A stretch of 64,000 nt of DNA from the NCBI GenBank assembly GCA_020746835.1, contig JAGPNK010000009.1:1240001-1304000 (forward strand), written 5' to 3'. This document shows positions 1 through 9,454 of this stretch, in pieces. Under the pieces are notes generated by a model, which did not search any database, was not told where the DNA came from, and was given only the letters and a program-made list of their open reading frames with translations. Position numbers and translations under genes: made by a program. Positions within the stretch are counted from its first letter, which is position 1. Every line of letters begins with the position of its first letter. The stretch is from Stachybotrys elegans (lineage: Eukaryota; Ascomycota; Sordariomycetes; Hypocreales; Stachybotryaceae).

Positions 1-621
1 AGGACGGGTCCGACGTGTAATTGATCGCGACGGATTGAATTGACCATCGCCCTAGGAGATGGATGGATAGTCGTAAGATTACAGGTGGCACCAAGTCGGG
101 GACATGAGGCTCTGAAACAGAGGTATGGCAGGTACAATAGGTGGACTGGTGAACTTGACAAGTCTTCTGTGTCGGGCAAACAGCGCCCCTCTGAGCACAG
201 ATGCAACAAACACAGCTGGGGGGGCACAACCGCCGTGCTGGCATGACGTACACCCGCAGAGCCCGACAGTCAAGTGACCCCCCCCCCCTGAGGCAAACAA
301 GCACCCGAAGCCGGAACAACTCCTACTAGCGCTGGTAGCTTCGGCTGCCAACGGCCCTTCGGTACCTCGGAAGATCGGGAGGACTGTGGCATACAGAAAA
401 ATGACAGTGTCCCACATGAGTGCTGTCCCTCTGCATCGGCCCGGTCTTGTCCCATTGTGCGCGAGGCGGCCATCTTGTCGTGAGTCTCCTATCGAGCTGT
501 CCGCGTCGATAAAGTGACAGACGAGAACCGCCCGATTTCTTCTTCTTCTTCTTTCCTCCCTCTCCTCATCATTCCACCATCATTCGATATCCTCTTCCCC
601 ATCCATCTATAATCTTTTCCA
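1..621 (+). promoter_or_regulatory. Upstream region of kynureninase gene
   Basis: No convincing gene is seen here; the small open frames on both strands lack family resemblance. From about 537 to 612 the plus strand is strongly pyrimidine-rich (TTCTTCTTCTTC followed by CCTCCCTCTCCTC), as is usual just upstream of filamentous-fungal start codons. It probably holds the core promoter and leader of the kynureninase gene that starts at 622. A C10 run lies near 281-290. No clear TATA box was found. Confidence 0.5.
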
Positions 622-2148
622 ATGGATCTGTCCGCCTACGTTGACCGGCTCCGGAGCGGGGCGCCGCCCAAGTTCCCTGCCGATGCCAACTCGCTCGCCT
701 TTGCCCAAAACCTCGACTCGCAGGACTCGATCCGCCATCTCCGCGACGAGTTCATCTTGCCCACCAAGACGTCTCTCAAGAAGCGAGGCCTCAACGGCAC
801 CATCCCATGTATGCCTCTCCTCTCCCCCCTTCTTCCACACCTCGGCTAACCATACTCTGCAGCACAACATGCCCACGCCAACGGCACCACCAATGGAGAT
901 GCCGTCGATGACACGGGCATCTACTTCGTTGGCAACTCCCTGGGTGCCCAGCCCAAGGCCGTGCGCACCTACCTCGACGCCCAGCTCGAGACCTGGGCCT
1001 CCATCGGCGTCAACGGCCACTTCTCGCGGCTCGACGCCTCGCCCCTCACGGCCTGGCAGGACCTGGCCGAGGACTGCGCCCGCAAGTCGGCCGACATTGT
1101 CGGCTCCTCCCCGCACGAGATTGTCGTCATGAACACCCTCAGCGTCAACCTGCACCTCATGATGGCCAGCTTCTACCGCCCCACGGCCCAGCGCCACAAG
1201 ATCATCCTCGAGTGGCGGCCCTTCCCCAGCGACTGGTACGCCATCGAGAGCCAGATCGCCTGGAACGGCTACGACCCGGCCGAGGCCATGGTCCTCCTCC
1301 AGCCCGGCGACGACTGCCTCATCCCCACCGAGCGCATCCTCGCCGCCATTGACGAGCACGCCCACGACGCCGCCCTGCTCCTCCTCCCCGGCATCCAGTA
1401 CTACTCGGGTCAGCTCTTCGACATCCCCCGCATCACCGCCTACGCCCGCGAGCGCGGCCTCGTCGTCGGCTGGGACCTCGCCCACGCCGCCGGCAACGTC
1501 GAGCTCAAGCTGCACGACTGGGACGTCGACTTTGCCTGCTGGTGCACCTACAAGTACATCAACGCGGGCCCCGGCTCCATTGCCGGCGTCTTCGTCCACG
1601 AGCGCCACGGCGGGGTCACATGGGCCGCCGAGGACCCGGACAAGAAGGGCCGCCCCGAGTACCGCCCCCGCCTGACGGGCTGGTACGGCGGCGACAAGAG
1701 CGTGCGCTTCAACATGGACAACCGCTTCGTCCCCACCCCCGGCGCCGCCGGCTACCAGCTGTCCAACCCCTCGGCCATCGACCTGGCCAGCCTCTCAGCC
1801 GCCCTGTCCGTCTTCAACAAGACGAGCATGCGCGAGCTGCGCTCCAAGGCCCTCGTCCTGACCGCCTACGCCGAGTACCTCCTCGACGGGATCCTCGCCG
1901 AGTCAAACGAGGCAACACCGCTCTTCACCGTCCTCACCCCGCGTGACCCGGCCCAGCGCGGCACGCAGCTGAGCGTGATGCTGCGCGAGGGTCTGCTCGA
2001 CGACGTGGCCGAGGCGCTCGAGGACAACGGCGTGCTCTGCGATAAGCGCAAGCCGGGAGTCATCCGCGTGGCACCCGTGCCGCTCTACAGCCGATTCGAG
2101 GATGTGTGGCGTTTTATGCAGATTCTACGGGGCGCGCTCAAGATGTAG
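622..2148 (+). CDS. BNA5: Kynureninase
   Basis: Kynureninase is a cytosolic PLP enzyme that cleaves kynurenine and 3-hydroxykynurenine to (3-hydroxy)anthranilate and alanine, in tryptophan breakdown and de novo NAD synthesis. The model has exons 622-808 and 863-2148, giving 490 residues. The intron runs from GTATGC to CTCTGCAG, and joining restores TIP-S-QHAHANG in frame. Family landmarks are YFVGNSLG (about 83-90), HFSRLD (115-120), the cofactor-binding Asp in WDLAHAAGN (D267) and the Schiff-base Lys in [11 protein letters not shown] (K293). The length fits the family (about 450-500). The C-terminus reads [17 protein letters not shown], typical of kynureninase. It converges on the Zn2Cys6 gene, with 314 bases between stop codons. 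The identification is firm; fungi often carry more than one paralogue, so which one this is cannot be told. Confidence 0.95.
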
Positions 2149-2462
2149 TAGACTTTGGGACGGATACAGGCAAGGGAAAAAGGGATAGAATATGAATTAA
2201 TAATACGACGTTATGCCATTATGTCTATTTTCTCATCAGATTGCTCTTGTGCACAAAAAGTCCCTCGGGTATGTTGTCGAATATTCATCAGTTTCTGCTA
2301 GTATACAAGAATATCGTTGGTACATGTCTAAAGTGTAAGCCAAGACCGGAGCGGAAGTTCGGATACCGGCGGTTGTCCCGTCTTCCGCCCCTCGGGTCAT
2401 GTGGCCAAGCCTGTACGTAATGATAGGAATCCCTGCCGCCCCGTCATCCATGACGGAAGCTA
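2149..2462. other. Convergent intergenic spacer
   Basis: This spacer holds the 3' ends of two convergent genes. It is A+T-rich just after the kynureninase stop (TATGAATTAATAATACG), consistent with polyadenylation signals. I see no other gene in it. Confidence 0.6.
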
Positions 2463-4645
2463 CTACAGGTAGTGCGCCAGGTCGATACCTCCGCCGGCAT
2501 CCAGCAGCGGAAACAGGTTGAGCGCAGAGCTCGGGTCCACCTCGCTGCCCATGTTCCTCGCCCAGAAGGTCTCGTCTGGCGTCTGCAGCAGCGACTCGCC
2601 AAGACCGAGGAACGAGCCGTCGATATCCCCAATGCGTGGGGGGCTTGCGCCCTGGAGCAGGCCCTGGTGCTGGAGGAACGACCGATCCAGGGATTCCCGC
2701 GTCCTTGCTGGGCTGCCGCCAGAGACACTCGTGTCGTCCCGGTGCCTCGTGGGCGTGTCGTTTGGGTGGCGCATGTCATGCGGCACAAGGCCAAACAGCT
2801 GGCTGGAGTTTTCGGTGCGGCGGAGGCGTTCCTGCAGCTCGCGCTTCTCCAGGTAGTCCAGCGCCGTGGTGAGCAGGGACTGCGCAATGAGTGAGTACTG
2901 CACGGCGTGGTTGTCGTGCCTGGCGAAATGGTCCAGGGCTTGGATGGACCTCCGCGTGTACTTTTCGAGTATACGTCCAAAGCCACCCAGCAAGCCCACT
3001 CCAAGAACAAGAGACGAGGCGAATAACCAAGACCTGCAAAACTGTCAGCGTTACACTCCAGGCAGGCATCGGTAGGGACAGTAGCATACACAAGAAGCGG
3101 CACCTTTCCGTTGAGGGCCCCCCTCTCAATGAGGTCGAGAATTGGATCGACCATCAGGCTGGCAGCATCGATGCAAGCATCTGCCAGTTTGGATTTTCCC
3201 GATGCCAAGCCCGCTCTTCCTGAGGGTCCGTCCGACAACCGACGGCAGAGCTCGTACATGAGAAAGGGGCGCGAGACAAGCATGACGGCGTAGTAGTACG
3301 TAGACAGAACCTGGCATGCGCCGCTGACCTCTGGGCCGCCGGGTCCAGCAATGACTTCCTTGAGCGGCCGCAGCCATCGGAGCGACCAGTCGCGCAGCTG
3401 TACCGAGATGCCCTCGGTGAGCTGCAGGGATATCTTCTTGCGCGAGTAGATCTGCACCACGATAACCTCGGTGATCATGAGAATCTGCACCGACGCGTTG
3501 AGCAGGTCAAAGGGCTCGCTCCCGTCCTCGCCCGCATTGCGGTACGGCACCGTGCAATCCACGTCCGACGCGGCAGGCGGCCTGCCCATCGACGTGCTCA
3601 GGAACAAATCCACAATGCGCAGGCTCTTCCACAGCCGGTCGCGCTCGCGGTGCAGCTGCGCTCCGAACCGCGCATTCACCTCGGTCCGGTGCACGCCGAT
3701 CGAGTAGGCAGCACGCACGGCCACGCCGAAAAACAGGAACGCTCCGTTGATCTGGCAGGAGCATAGCATGTACATGGTGACGAGGATGAAGGCCTGCACC
3801 GTGCCCACGCCTAGGTTGCCGCTGAGGTCGCCATAGGCGCGATCCCGCGCGTACTCAAAGTACACCTGCGCCGCGTCCGGATCACTCATCTGCCGGCCGA
3901 TGGCCAAGACGAGGTACTTGACAATGGAGGTTATATCCTCGGGCCGGTGGTCGAGGTTCGCCCACAGGAGCATGTCGTCGTGCAGCTTGTCATGGTCAAA
4001 CAGGTCGACGAGCCCCACCGTCGCCGCCAGGTACGCCTCCACGGCAGCCGCCACATGCACTGCGCGGACGGGCGGCGCCCCGGAGTAGAGCAGGCCGGGA
4101 GGCCGGACGGCGGCGTTCTCGAGGACTGAGTAGCGGCTCGTCTGCGGCGCAAAGGCGTTGTGCGCGACTCTGGTGGTGACGAGCTGGCGCACAGACTGGA
4201 AGAATGACAGGGGAGCGCAGTCGCCGATGAAGACGAGTTTGCCCTGTGTATCGCAGAGCAGCCTGGCCTCACGGGGTACTTCCGTCTCCTCCTCGGTCGC
4301 TGCCGCTGCCGCTGCCGTCATCCCATCCTGCCCCTTGGACGCAGGTTCCGCCCTGTCCTCCTCCCGTCTCTCATCGCCAATCTCCACGCGCCGCGGTGAA
4401 GAGACCAGGGGACTCGGCGGCGCCGTGTGCCTATGAACATGCGCAGCAGCAGCCGCCGCTGGCCGCCGTCGACGCTGGGGCGAGTAGTGGCAGCTCTGGG
4501 CCTGCTGGCGACGAGCGCAGTATGTGCAGGGGACGCGGCCGTCGCATTTGACCTTGCGGGCCTTGCACGTATCGCAGGCGTTGGCGATGCGGCTGCGGAT
4601 GTAGTATGTGTGCGAGGCCGGTGAGCCGGCAGGTGGCGTATCCAT
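2463..4645 (-). CDS. Zn2Cys6 transcription factor with fungal-specific TF domain
   Basis: This is a nuclear DNA-binding regulator of the fungal Zn2Cys6 class, which binds CGG half-sites. Exons on the minus strand are 4645-3090 and 3033-2463, giving 708 residues. The intron (GTATGC to TTTTGCAG) must be removed, because reading through leaves the conserved frame. The N-terminal binuclear cluster has Cys24, 27, 34, 40, 43 and 52 (C-X2-C-X6-C-X5-C-X2-C-X8-C), followed by a basic RRRRP stretch and an Ala-rich linker. The middle region (about 160-520) has the helical middle-homology character, with GVHRTEVN, RERDRLWKSLRIVDLFLS and MGRPPAASD. The tail is acidic and Ser/Gly-rich. Its own upstream region carries a CGG array and a palindrome (4698-4815). 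The target pathway is unknown; the neighbouring kynureninase gene is a candidate only by position. Confidence 0.92.
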
Positions 4646-5058
4646 GGGATTTGGTGGGTAATGGAATGCTGAAAATGAGACATTGGCTGATGTAGCTCGG
4701 AGGTTCGGATGTAAAATTCGGAACTAATCGGGTTCGCCAACACTGTGCTAGAGGGCCGTGTTAGGGACTAAAGTCGCGCCCAGTGCGGGCTACAGGGGCT
4801 ACACACTGTAGCCCGACAAGCTTCACATCTCAACTTCCTACTTACACACTTACAACGAACTTCAACAGCAACCATTGCCCTCGACAGAATTAGCCTGTTC
4901 TCTGATTATTGCATACGTACTTACTTCATCCACCTGTATCAGAATATTACTTAATAAATTCCGCTCAAACATAGACCAAGTGGACCAACACCACCAAACT
5001 CCACCACAAAAATATTGTCCTTCTTCCATAGGGATTCTTCGAGGGAAGCAAAAGTAAA
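4646..5058 (-). promoter_or_regulatory. Promoter region of Zn2Cys6 gene with CGG array and palindrome
   Basis: This region lies just upstream of the minus-strand regulator. CGG triplets occur at 4698, 4706, 4719 and 4729, spaced 5, 10 and 7 bases apart as direct repeats. Further out, CGGGCTACA (4786-4794) and TGTAGCCCG (4807-4815) form a perfect 9-base inverted repeat around a 12-base loop, so a CGG and a CCG lie at its ends. Zn2Cys6 proteins bind paired CGG half-sites, so self-regulation or control by another family member is possible. The rest, to 5058, is A+T-rich with no gene seen. Confidence 0.45.
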
Positions 5059-5140
5059 GGTCCAACCAGGAATCGAACCTGGGCTATCAGAAGCTTCTGT
5101 TAATCAGAATCTGATGTCATGACCATTAGACCATTAGACC
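5059..5140 (-). tRNA. tRNA-Gln (CTG) with an 11-base intron
   Basis: Read on the minus strand, a complete cloverleaf can be drawn. The acceptor arms are GGTCTAA and TTGGACC (one G-T pair). The D arm is GTC/GAC around a loop with GG. The anticodon stem is TCAGA/TCTGA with loop T-T-CTG-A-T. An intron TTAACAGAAGC lies one base 3' of the anticodon, the standard place for a nuclear tRNA intron. The variable loop is 4 bases and the T arm is CCAGG-TTCGATT-CCTGG. Without the intron it is 71 bases before CCA addition. The CTG anticodon decodes CAG (Gln). The minus-strand 3' flank soon reaches TTTACTTTTGC, only a weak T-rich stop for RNA polymerase III. Confidence 0.9.
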
Positions 5141-5460
5141 GGGCTTGGATGGCGTCCACCGTGCTATCCTCACACATCTGTCTGTCGTGAAGAGCAAGTC
5201 CACTTCAACGCAGGTCACCAATGAGAAATATGTGATTCAATCTTTGCCATCATCATGAGTGAACTATCATCTGCCTAAAGAATATAGTTCGAGCCTTGGT
5301 CATTGGTGCGTATGCTTCACCATTACAACAAACACATGTTATGCAAGTCTCTGCTCGCCCTGTCCCCCAAACGCCGCAGATCTGTACAGAAAAGATACAA
5401 GAGGAAATAGGGACATGAAAGAGAAAAAGAAAAGTAGACAAGAACCCCAGCCCACTACAT
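5141..5460. other. Spacer between tRNA and kinesin 3' end
   Basis: No gene is seen. The region contains the presumed 3' UTR of the minus-strand kinesin gene, including an A-rich plus-strand stretch (GAAAGAGAAAAAGAAAAGTAGAC, quoted in part) near 5418-5440. Confidence 0.5.
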
Positions 5461-8400
5461 CTATCGCCATGCCAAGCTGCCACGGCTTTCCTGTCGCCTG
5501 TGAGCGGCTCCCGCCATTGCTCCGGAGCCGATGGTGACACGACGGTTCTTATTGACGGCACCCTGGGGGCTTCCGCCTGGGTTATCGATGCGAACGCTGC
5601 CGCCCATGTTCATTCGACGCGCCTGGCCAGGCGTAAACGCTCGGTCCATCTTCCAGTCGGGAGGAGAGCACGTTATCGGGGGCGATCGCCTTCGCTCTGC
5701 GCTGCCGCGGTTGCGCGAGATGCCGTTGGAGCTACTAGCCAGGTTTCCCGGCATGCTAGGCCGCGGTCCCAACTTGTCGCCACTGATGGATCCAATAGAT
5801 GAGATGCGCCGGGCACCAGCTGCCCCTGTGCCTGACATTAGGCTCATCCTACGAGCCTTGTCCTTCTTCATCATGTTCATGGCGCTTCGCAACTTTTGAG
5901 CGTCGATGCTGCTGGATTCCGAATCCGATCCCGACGCACTGGCCTGAGGCGGGTTGTTCTCATCCATGATGGTGTGCAGAGAACGACGAGGCAGCTTGAT
6001 TCTGGTGGCCGACGGGGGCGTTAGGTTGCCGCTCTTAGCGACATCCAGAGACCGGAGTGGCGGCGTACCTCCTGAATTGGGAGAGGAGGAAGCCAGGTTC
6101 AAGCTAAGCTGAGGTGCCACAGGCGAGCCGCCTTGCAGAGACATCCTAGTGTTCTTGGACAAGAAGCCGGCCTGGAACCTGCTAGGCTTGGCCACCGTGG
6201 CATTCTCGGCCATGGGGCTCGGGCTGTCCTCCATCTTGGCCATGGGGGCGGCCTGGACTTCGATGGAAGGACGAGGAGCGGGAGGCAGGGGGGAACCGGA
6301 GGGTAGGGGGATCTGCGATGGCGACTTGTCTGGAGTAAAGTTGAGGACCTTGTTAGGCGTCTTCTCGAAGTCGGCCAAGGTTCCCTCCTCCGTCTCGTCG
6401 TCTCGCCATCTCACACCCCGCGACTTGCCCTTCTTGACCGGTGAAAAGTTGACTGCCTTCTTCGCCGATGTCGGGGCCTTACGCCTTCGGGGCGACGACC
6501 TCATTGGGCTAGGAAACGCGTTTTCGTTCTGCGCGGGGGCGAGCACGGGAGCTGCAATGGGCCTGGCCAGCGTGGAAGTGGCCTTCTTCTTCTTGGGCGT
6601 GCCCCTTCGTGAAGGAGGCATGGCCTCGGTCACGGACAAGGTGATGGAGCCGTCGGGCTTCACCACCTGAGAGGCCGCATTGTAGCCTGTCTGCAGAAGG
6701 CGGTTGATGATGCCCTTGGCGTGCGCAACAGCAGACTCTTCATCCATGTTGAGGGTTTCCGCAAGAGAGGAGAGCATCTCAAACTGAGCGGTAAGCAGCA
6801 TCTGCATCATGGCCGCGTCGCCTGCCTTGTCCTGCTCCGCAACTTCAAAGTACGCCTCGCGCTCAAAATTGGCCTTGAGAAGCTCAACCTCGCGGTTCAG
6901 AGCATCAATCTCGCCTGTGTCGGCGCCCGTACCCTCGAGCTGGCGCAGGCTGTGCGCGAGAGCCGTCTCGATAGATCGCTCCCAGGTCGACTTGCTCAGC
7001 TTCTGGTGCATGTGGTGGCGGCTGTTCTCCAGCTCGACCAGAATTCCTTGTGCTGTCTTGCGCACTGCCGTCAGGTTTGGCGGCATGGAATCCTCGTCAC
7101 CATCACATCGCTGATCGCAAATTGTGTCGAATGCAGCGATCCACCCAGAGAGCAGGCTGATGCGGCGCTCAATAGCCCTCAACTTCTTCATGCAGGTGAC
7201 GCGCTCCTGGCGCTCCCCTACAGAGTTATCGTAGGCGGCACGGAGCCTCTGCATGCCCTCTCTGCTCGTCACGTCCCGCTTCTCCCACTGCTTGCGGAAT
7301 TTTGCGAAGAAGATGTTCTCGGCGTCCTTCTGCTGCGCCTTGAGTTCGTTGATCAACGCCATCTGTTCGTCGATCTTGACCAGGAAATCCTTGACATGGC
7401 GGTTGACGTTGAAGACATTTCGGGTCACCTTGGTCTGGATGTTCTTTGCGCGATTGGCGTAGCGCAGTGTGTTTTGGGTCTCGTCAAAGTGCGCGCTCGA
7501 AGGGGAGACGCATACAATCATGACAGTCTTGCAGTTTCCGCCCAGCGAGAACTTGAGAAGACGGGTAAGTTTGCTGTTTCGGTAGGGGACGTGGGCCTTC
7601 TGGCGGCGGTCGCAAAGAGCATTGATGCAGCTACCCAGTGCCAGGAGGGACTTGTTAATGTTGGCACCTTCGGTCAGACGCTCGCCGCGGTTCTTGGTTA
7701 CTGATGCACGCTCAGAGCCTGCGAGGTCGATGATGCTGAGCGTAGCCATGGTATGAGGCTCGTTGACATCGGCATTTCTGTCCTTTTGGGCGATGTTGAT
7801 CTGAAGGACTGCGTGGGATCGCGACGACGTGGCGTTTGCCTCCGTGGGGGACACAGTTCGGTACTCGTTGCCCTGGACAATCATGTCCATGACCTCCTGC
7901 ACATCCTTGGGGTGGTGGCTGCTGAGACCGGAGACGGTGACAGCCTGGTTGCTGTCCTCTCTGAGCATCAGGCCGGCCTTGCTTCCGCCGGGCACCAACA
8001 GGTCGCGAATGGTCTCGTTGTAGATCTCGAGGTAGCTGAGGCTGAGCTCGGTACTCTTGTCCTGGCTCCTCTCTCCGATTTTCTCAAACAGTTCCTGCAT
8101 GGTTAAGAAGATGATGCCAGGATGCGAAGGGGTTCCGGTAATTGTGTGCGTCTTGCCGCAGCCCGTGGCGCCGTAGGCGAAGACGGTAGCGTTGTAGCCA
8201 TCGAGGACGCTGTCGAGCAGGTTCTTGGTGGTTCCCTCGTATACCTCGGACTGGGTCGTGTTGTCATCGAAAACGCGGTCAAAGGCAAACACCTGATCCT
8301 TGACCTTCTTCGACGTCGGGAGCACGGAGCGGGAGAACCTCTGGACGGGGTTGTCCTCGGGAGGGTCGAATACTCTGCGACGGGTCAGGAAGGCAATAGC

Positions 8401-8725
8401 AGGGCTAGGCAGGCAACCTACAAGCATCGGTCGTCAACGACCTTGATGACATTTCGAATGCCCCTTTGGTGCAGCTTAGGTGCGGGGGCGGCAGCCAGGG
8501 AGCCGTCACCGAGGAAGATGGTGCCATCCTCGTTCTTTTGCCTGGAGACGCGTCAGTACAGCATGTCGATGCAGGGCGTGGCGGAATGGGAAGACCAACA
8601 GCTGGGCTGCCTCTCTAATTGTGAATGGTCGCACGCGAACTAGAAACCAAGTCAGCAGGCCTCCCAGCAGCACGCAGATAGCCAAACGTACCGGCGACCG
8701 TGATGGACGACGCCCCGTCGGCCAT
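5461..8725 (-). CDS. KIP3: Kinesin-8 motor protein (Kip3/KipB type)
   Basis: Kinesin-8 motors walk to microtubule plus ends and limit their length, acting in spindle and nuclear positioning. Exons on the minus strand are 8725-8692, 8639-8600, 8541-8422 and 8374-5461, giving 1035 residues. The three 5' exons restore the motor start MADGASSITVAVRVRPF. The kinesin-8 signature RGIRNVIKVVDDRCLVFDPPE follows (split here only by an intron). The nucleotide-binding P-loop is GATGCGKT (133-140); switch I reads SSRSHAVLQI and switch II reads DLAGSE. The neck region and coiled coil follow to about residue 620. The tail is Ser/Pro/Lys-rich with many S/T-P sites (for example SPRRRK), suggesting cell-cycle phosphorylation. 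It is divergent from the HET gene. The length fits fungal Kip3 orthologues (about 800-1050). Confidence 0.93.
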
Positions 8726-9454
8726 TGTGATGATTGGAAGGGTTGATGCTATGACTGTGTAGAGATATCGAGGAGGGCGGCGTTTCGTTTCGTCTGAAGT
8801 AGTCGGGCGTGTTTATGGTCGCATAAAGGGGACGTGCAGCCGAAATGACGACCCTGATCGTGAAAAACAAAAACAGCTCGTGGGGGGGGTATAGGAACAG
8901 AAAAATCCAAAGGGGATACAAGTCGTGCGCTCGAAGAAACTCCTATGGGACCTTACCGTGAACAATGCTGAAGACACGAGAGAGCGGATTCAGGTCAAGC
9001 GAGTGTCGTGTTTTGGGAAAAGTCCATCTCAGAGATAAGGGAGCTGTCTCGAGCAGCTATTGATAAGTGACGTTTTGGCATTGTTGACGCTAGCTGCCCG
9101 TCGCTGGGACAACCAGTTGCAGCGGGGCGTCTCTGTTTATTGTGGCTTCCATGCGTGGCTGCACTTAGGGTCCAAGGTGGGGCGCATAGGGGCTACCCTA
9201 TATCTCGATAAACAGCCTCGTCTCCTCGTTAAACATTAAGACCAGAGATATTCAGCGAACATTCCCATGGCTTGGAGTGAGTTTTAATATTTTTTGTAGA
9301 TCCTATATGCATTGTGAGGTTGGTCTCCCCAGCTCCATGGTAATATCGAAATGCTATACCCCAATTGAGTGAATCCTTGGCAATGTCTGTCAGTTAATCA
9401 TCCCCGCAAACGCCAAACGTGATCTCTCGTTTGAACATACAACGTCACAACACC
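8726..9454. promoter_or_regulatory. Divergent upstream region (kinesin-8 / HET gene)
   Basis: This is shared upstream DNA for the kinesin-8 gene (minus) and the HET-domain gene (plus). No coding feature is supported. The part near 9225-9360 is A+T-rich (TTTTAATATTTTTTGTAG) and could contain a leader intron of the HET gene, with GTGAGT at 9278 as donor. I could not establish this. Confidence 0.4.

Noticed and set aside
607..1608. 333-codon open frame antisense to kynureninase
   Set aside because: It is Val/Gly/Glu-rich, mirrors the C-rich third positions of the real gene, and shows no domain.
6721..7704. 327-codon open frame antisense to the kinesin motor domain
   Set aside because: It lies opposite highly conserved motor sequence and has no family features.
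9419..9454. Upstream extension of the HET frame
   Set aside because: It would start with GTG; the first ATG is at 9455 in better context.
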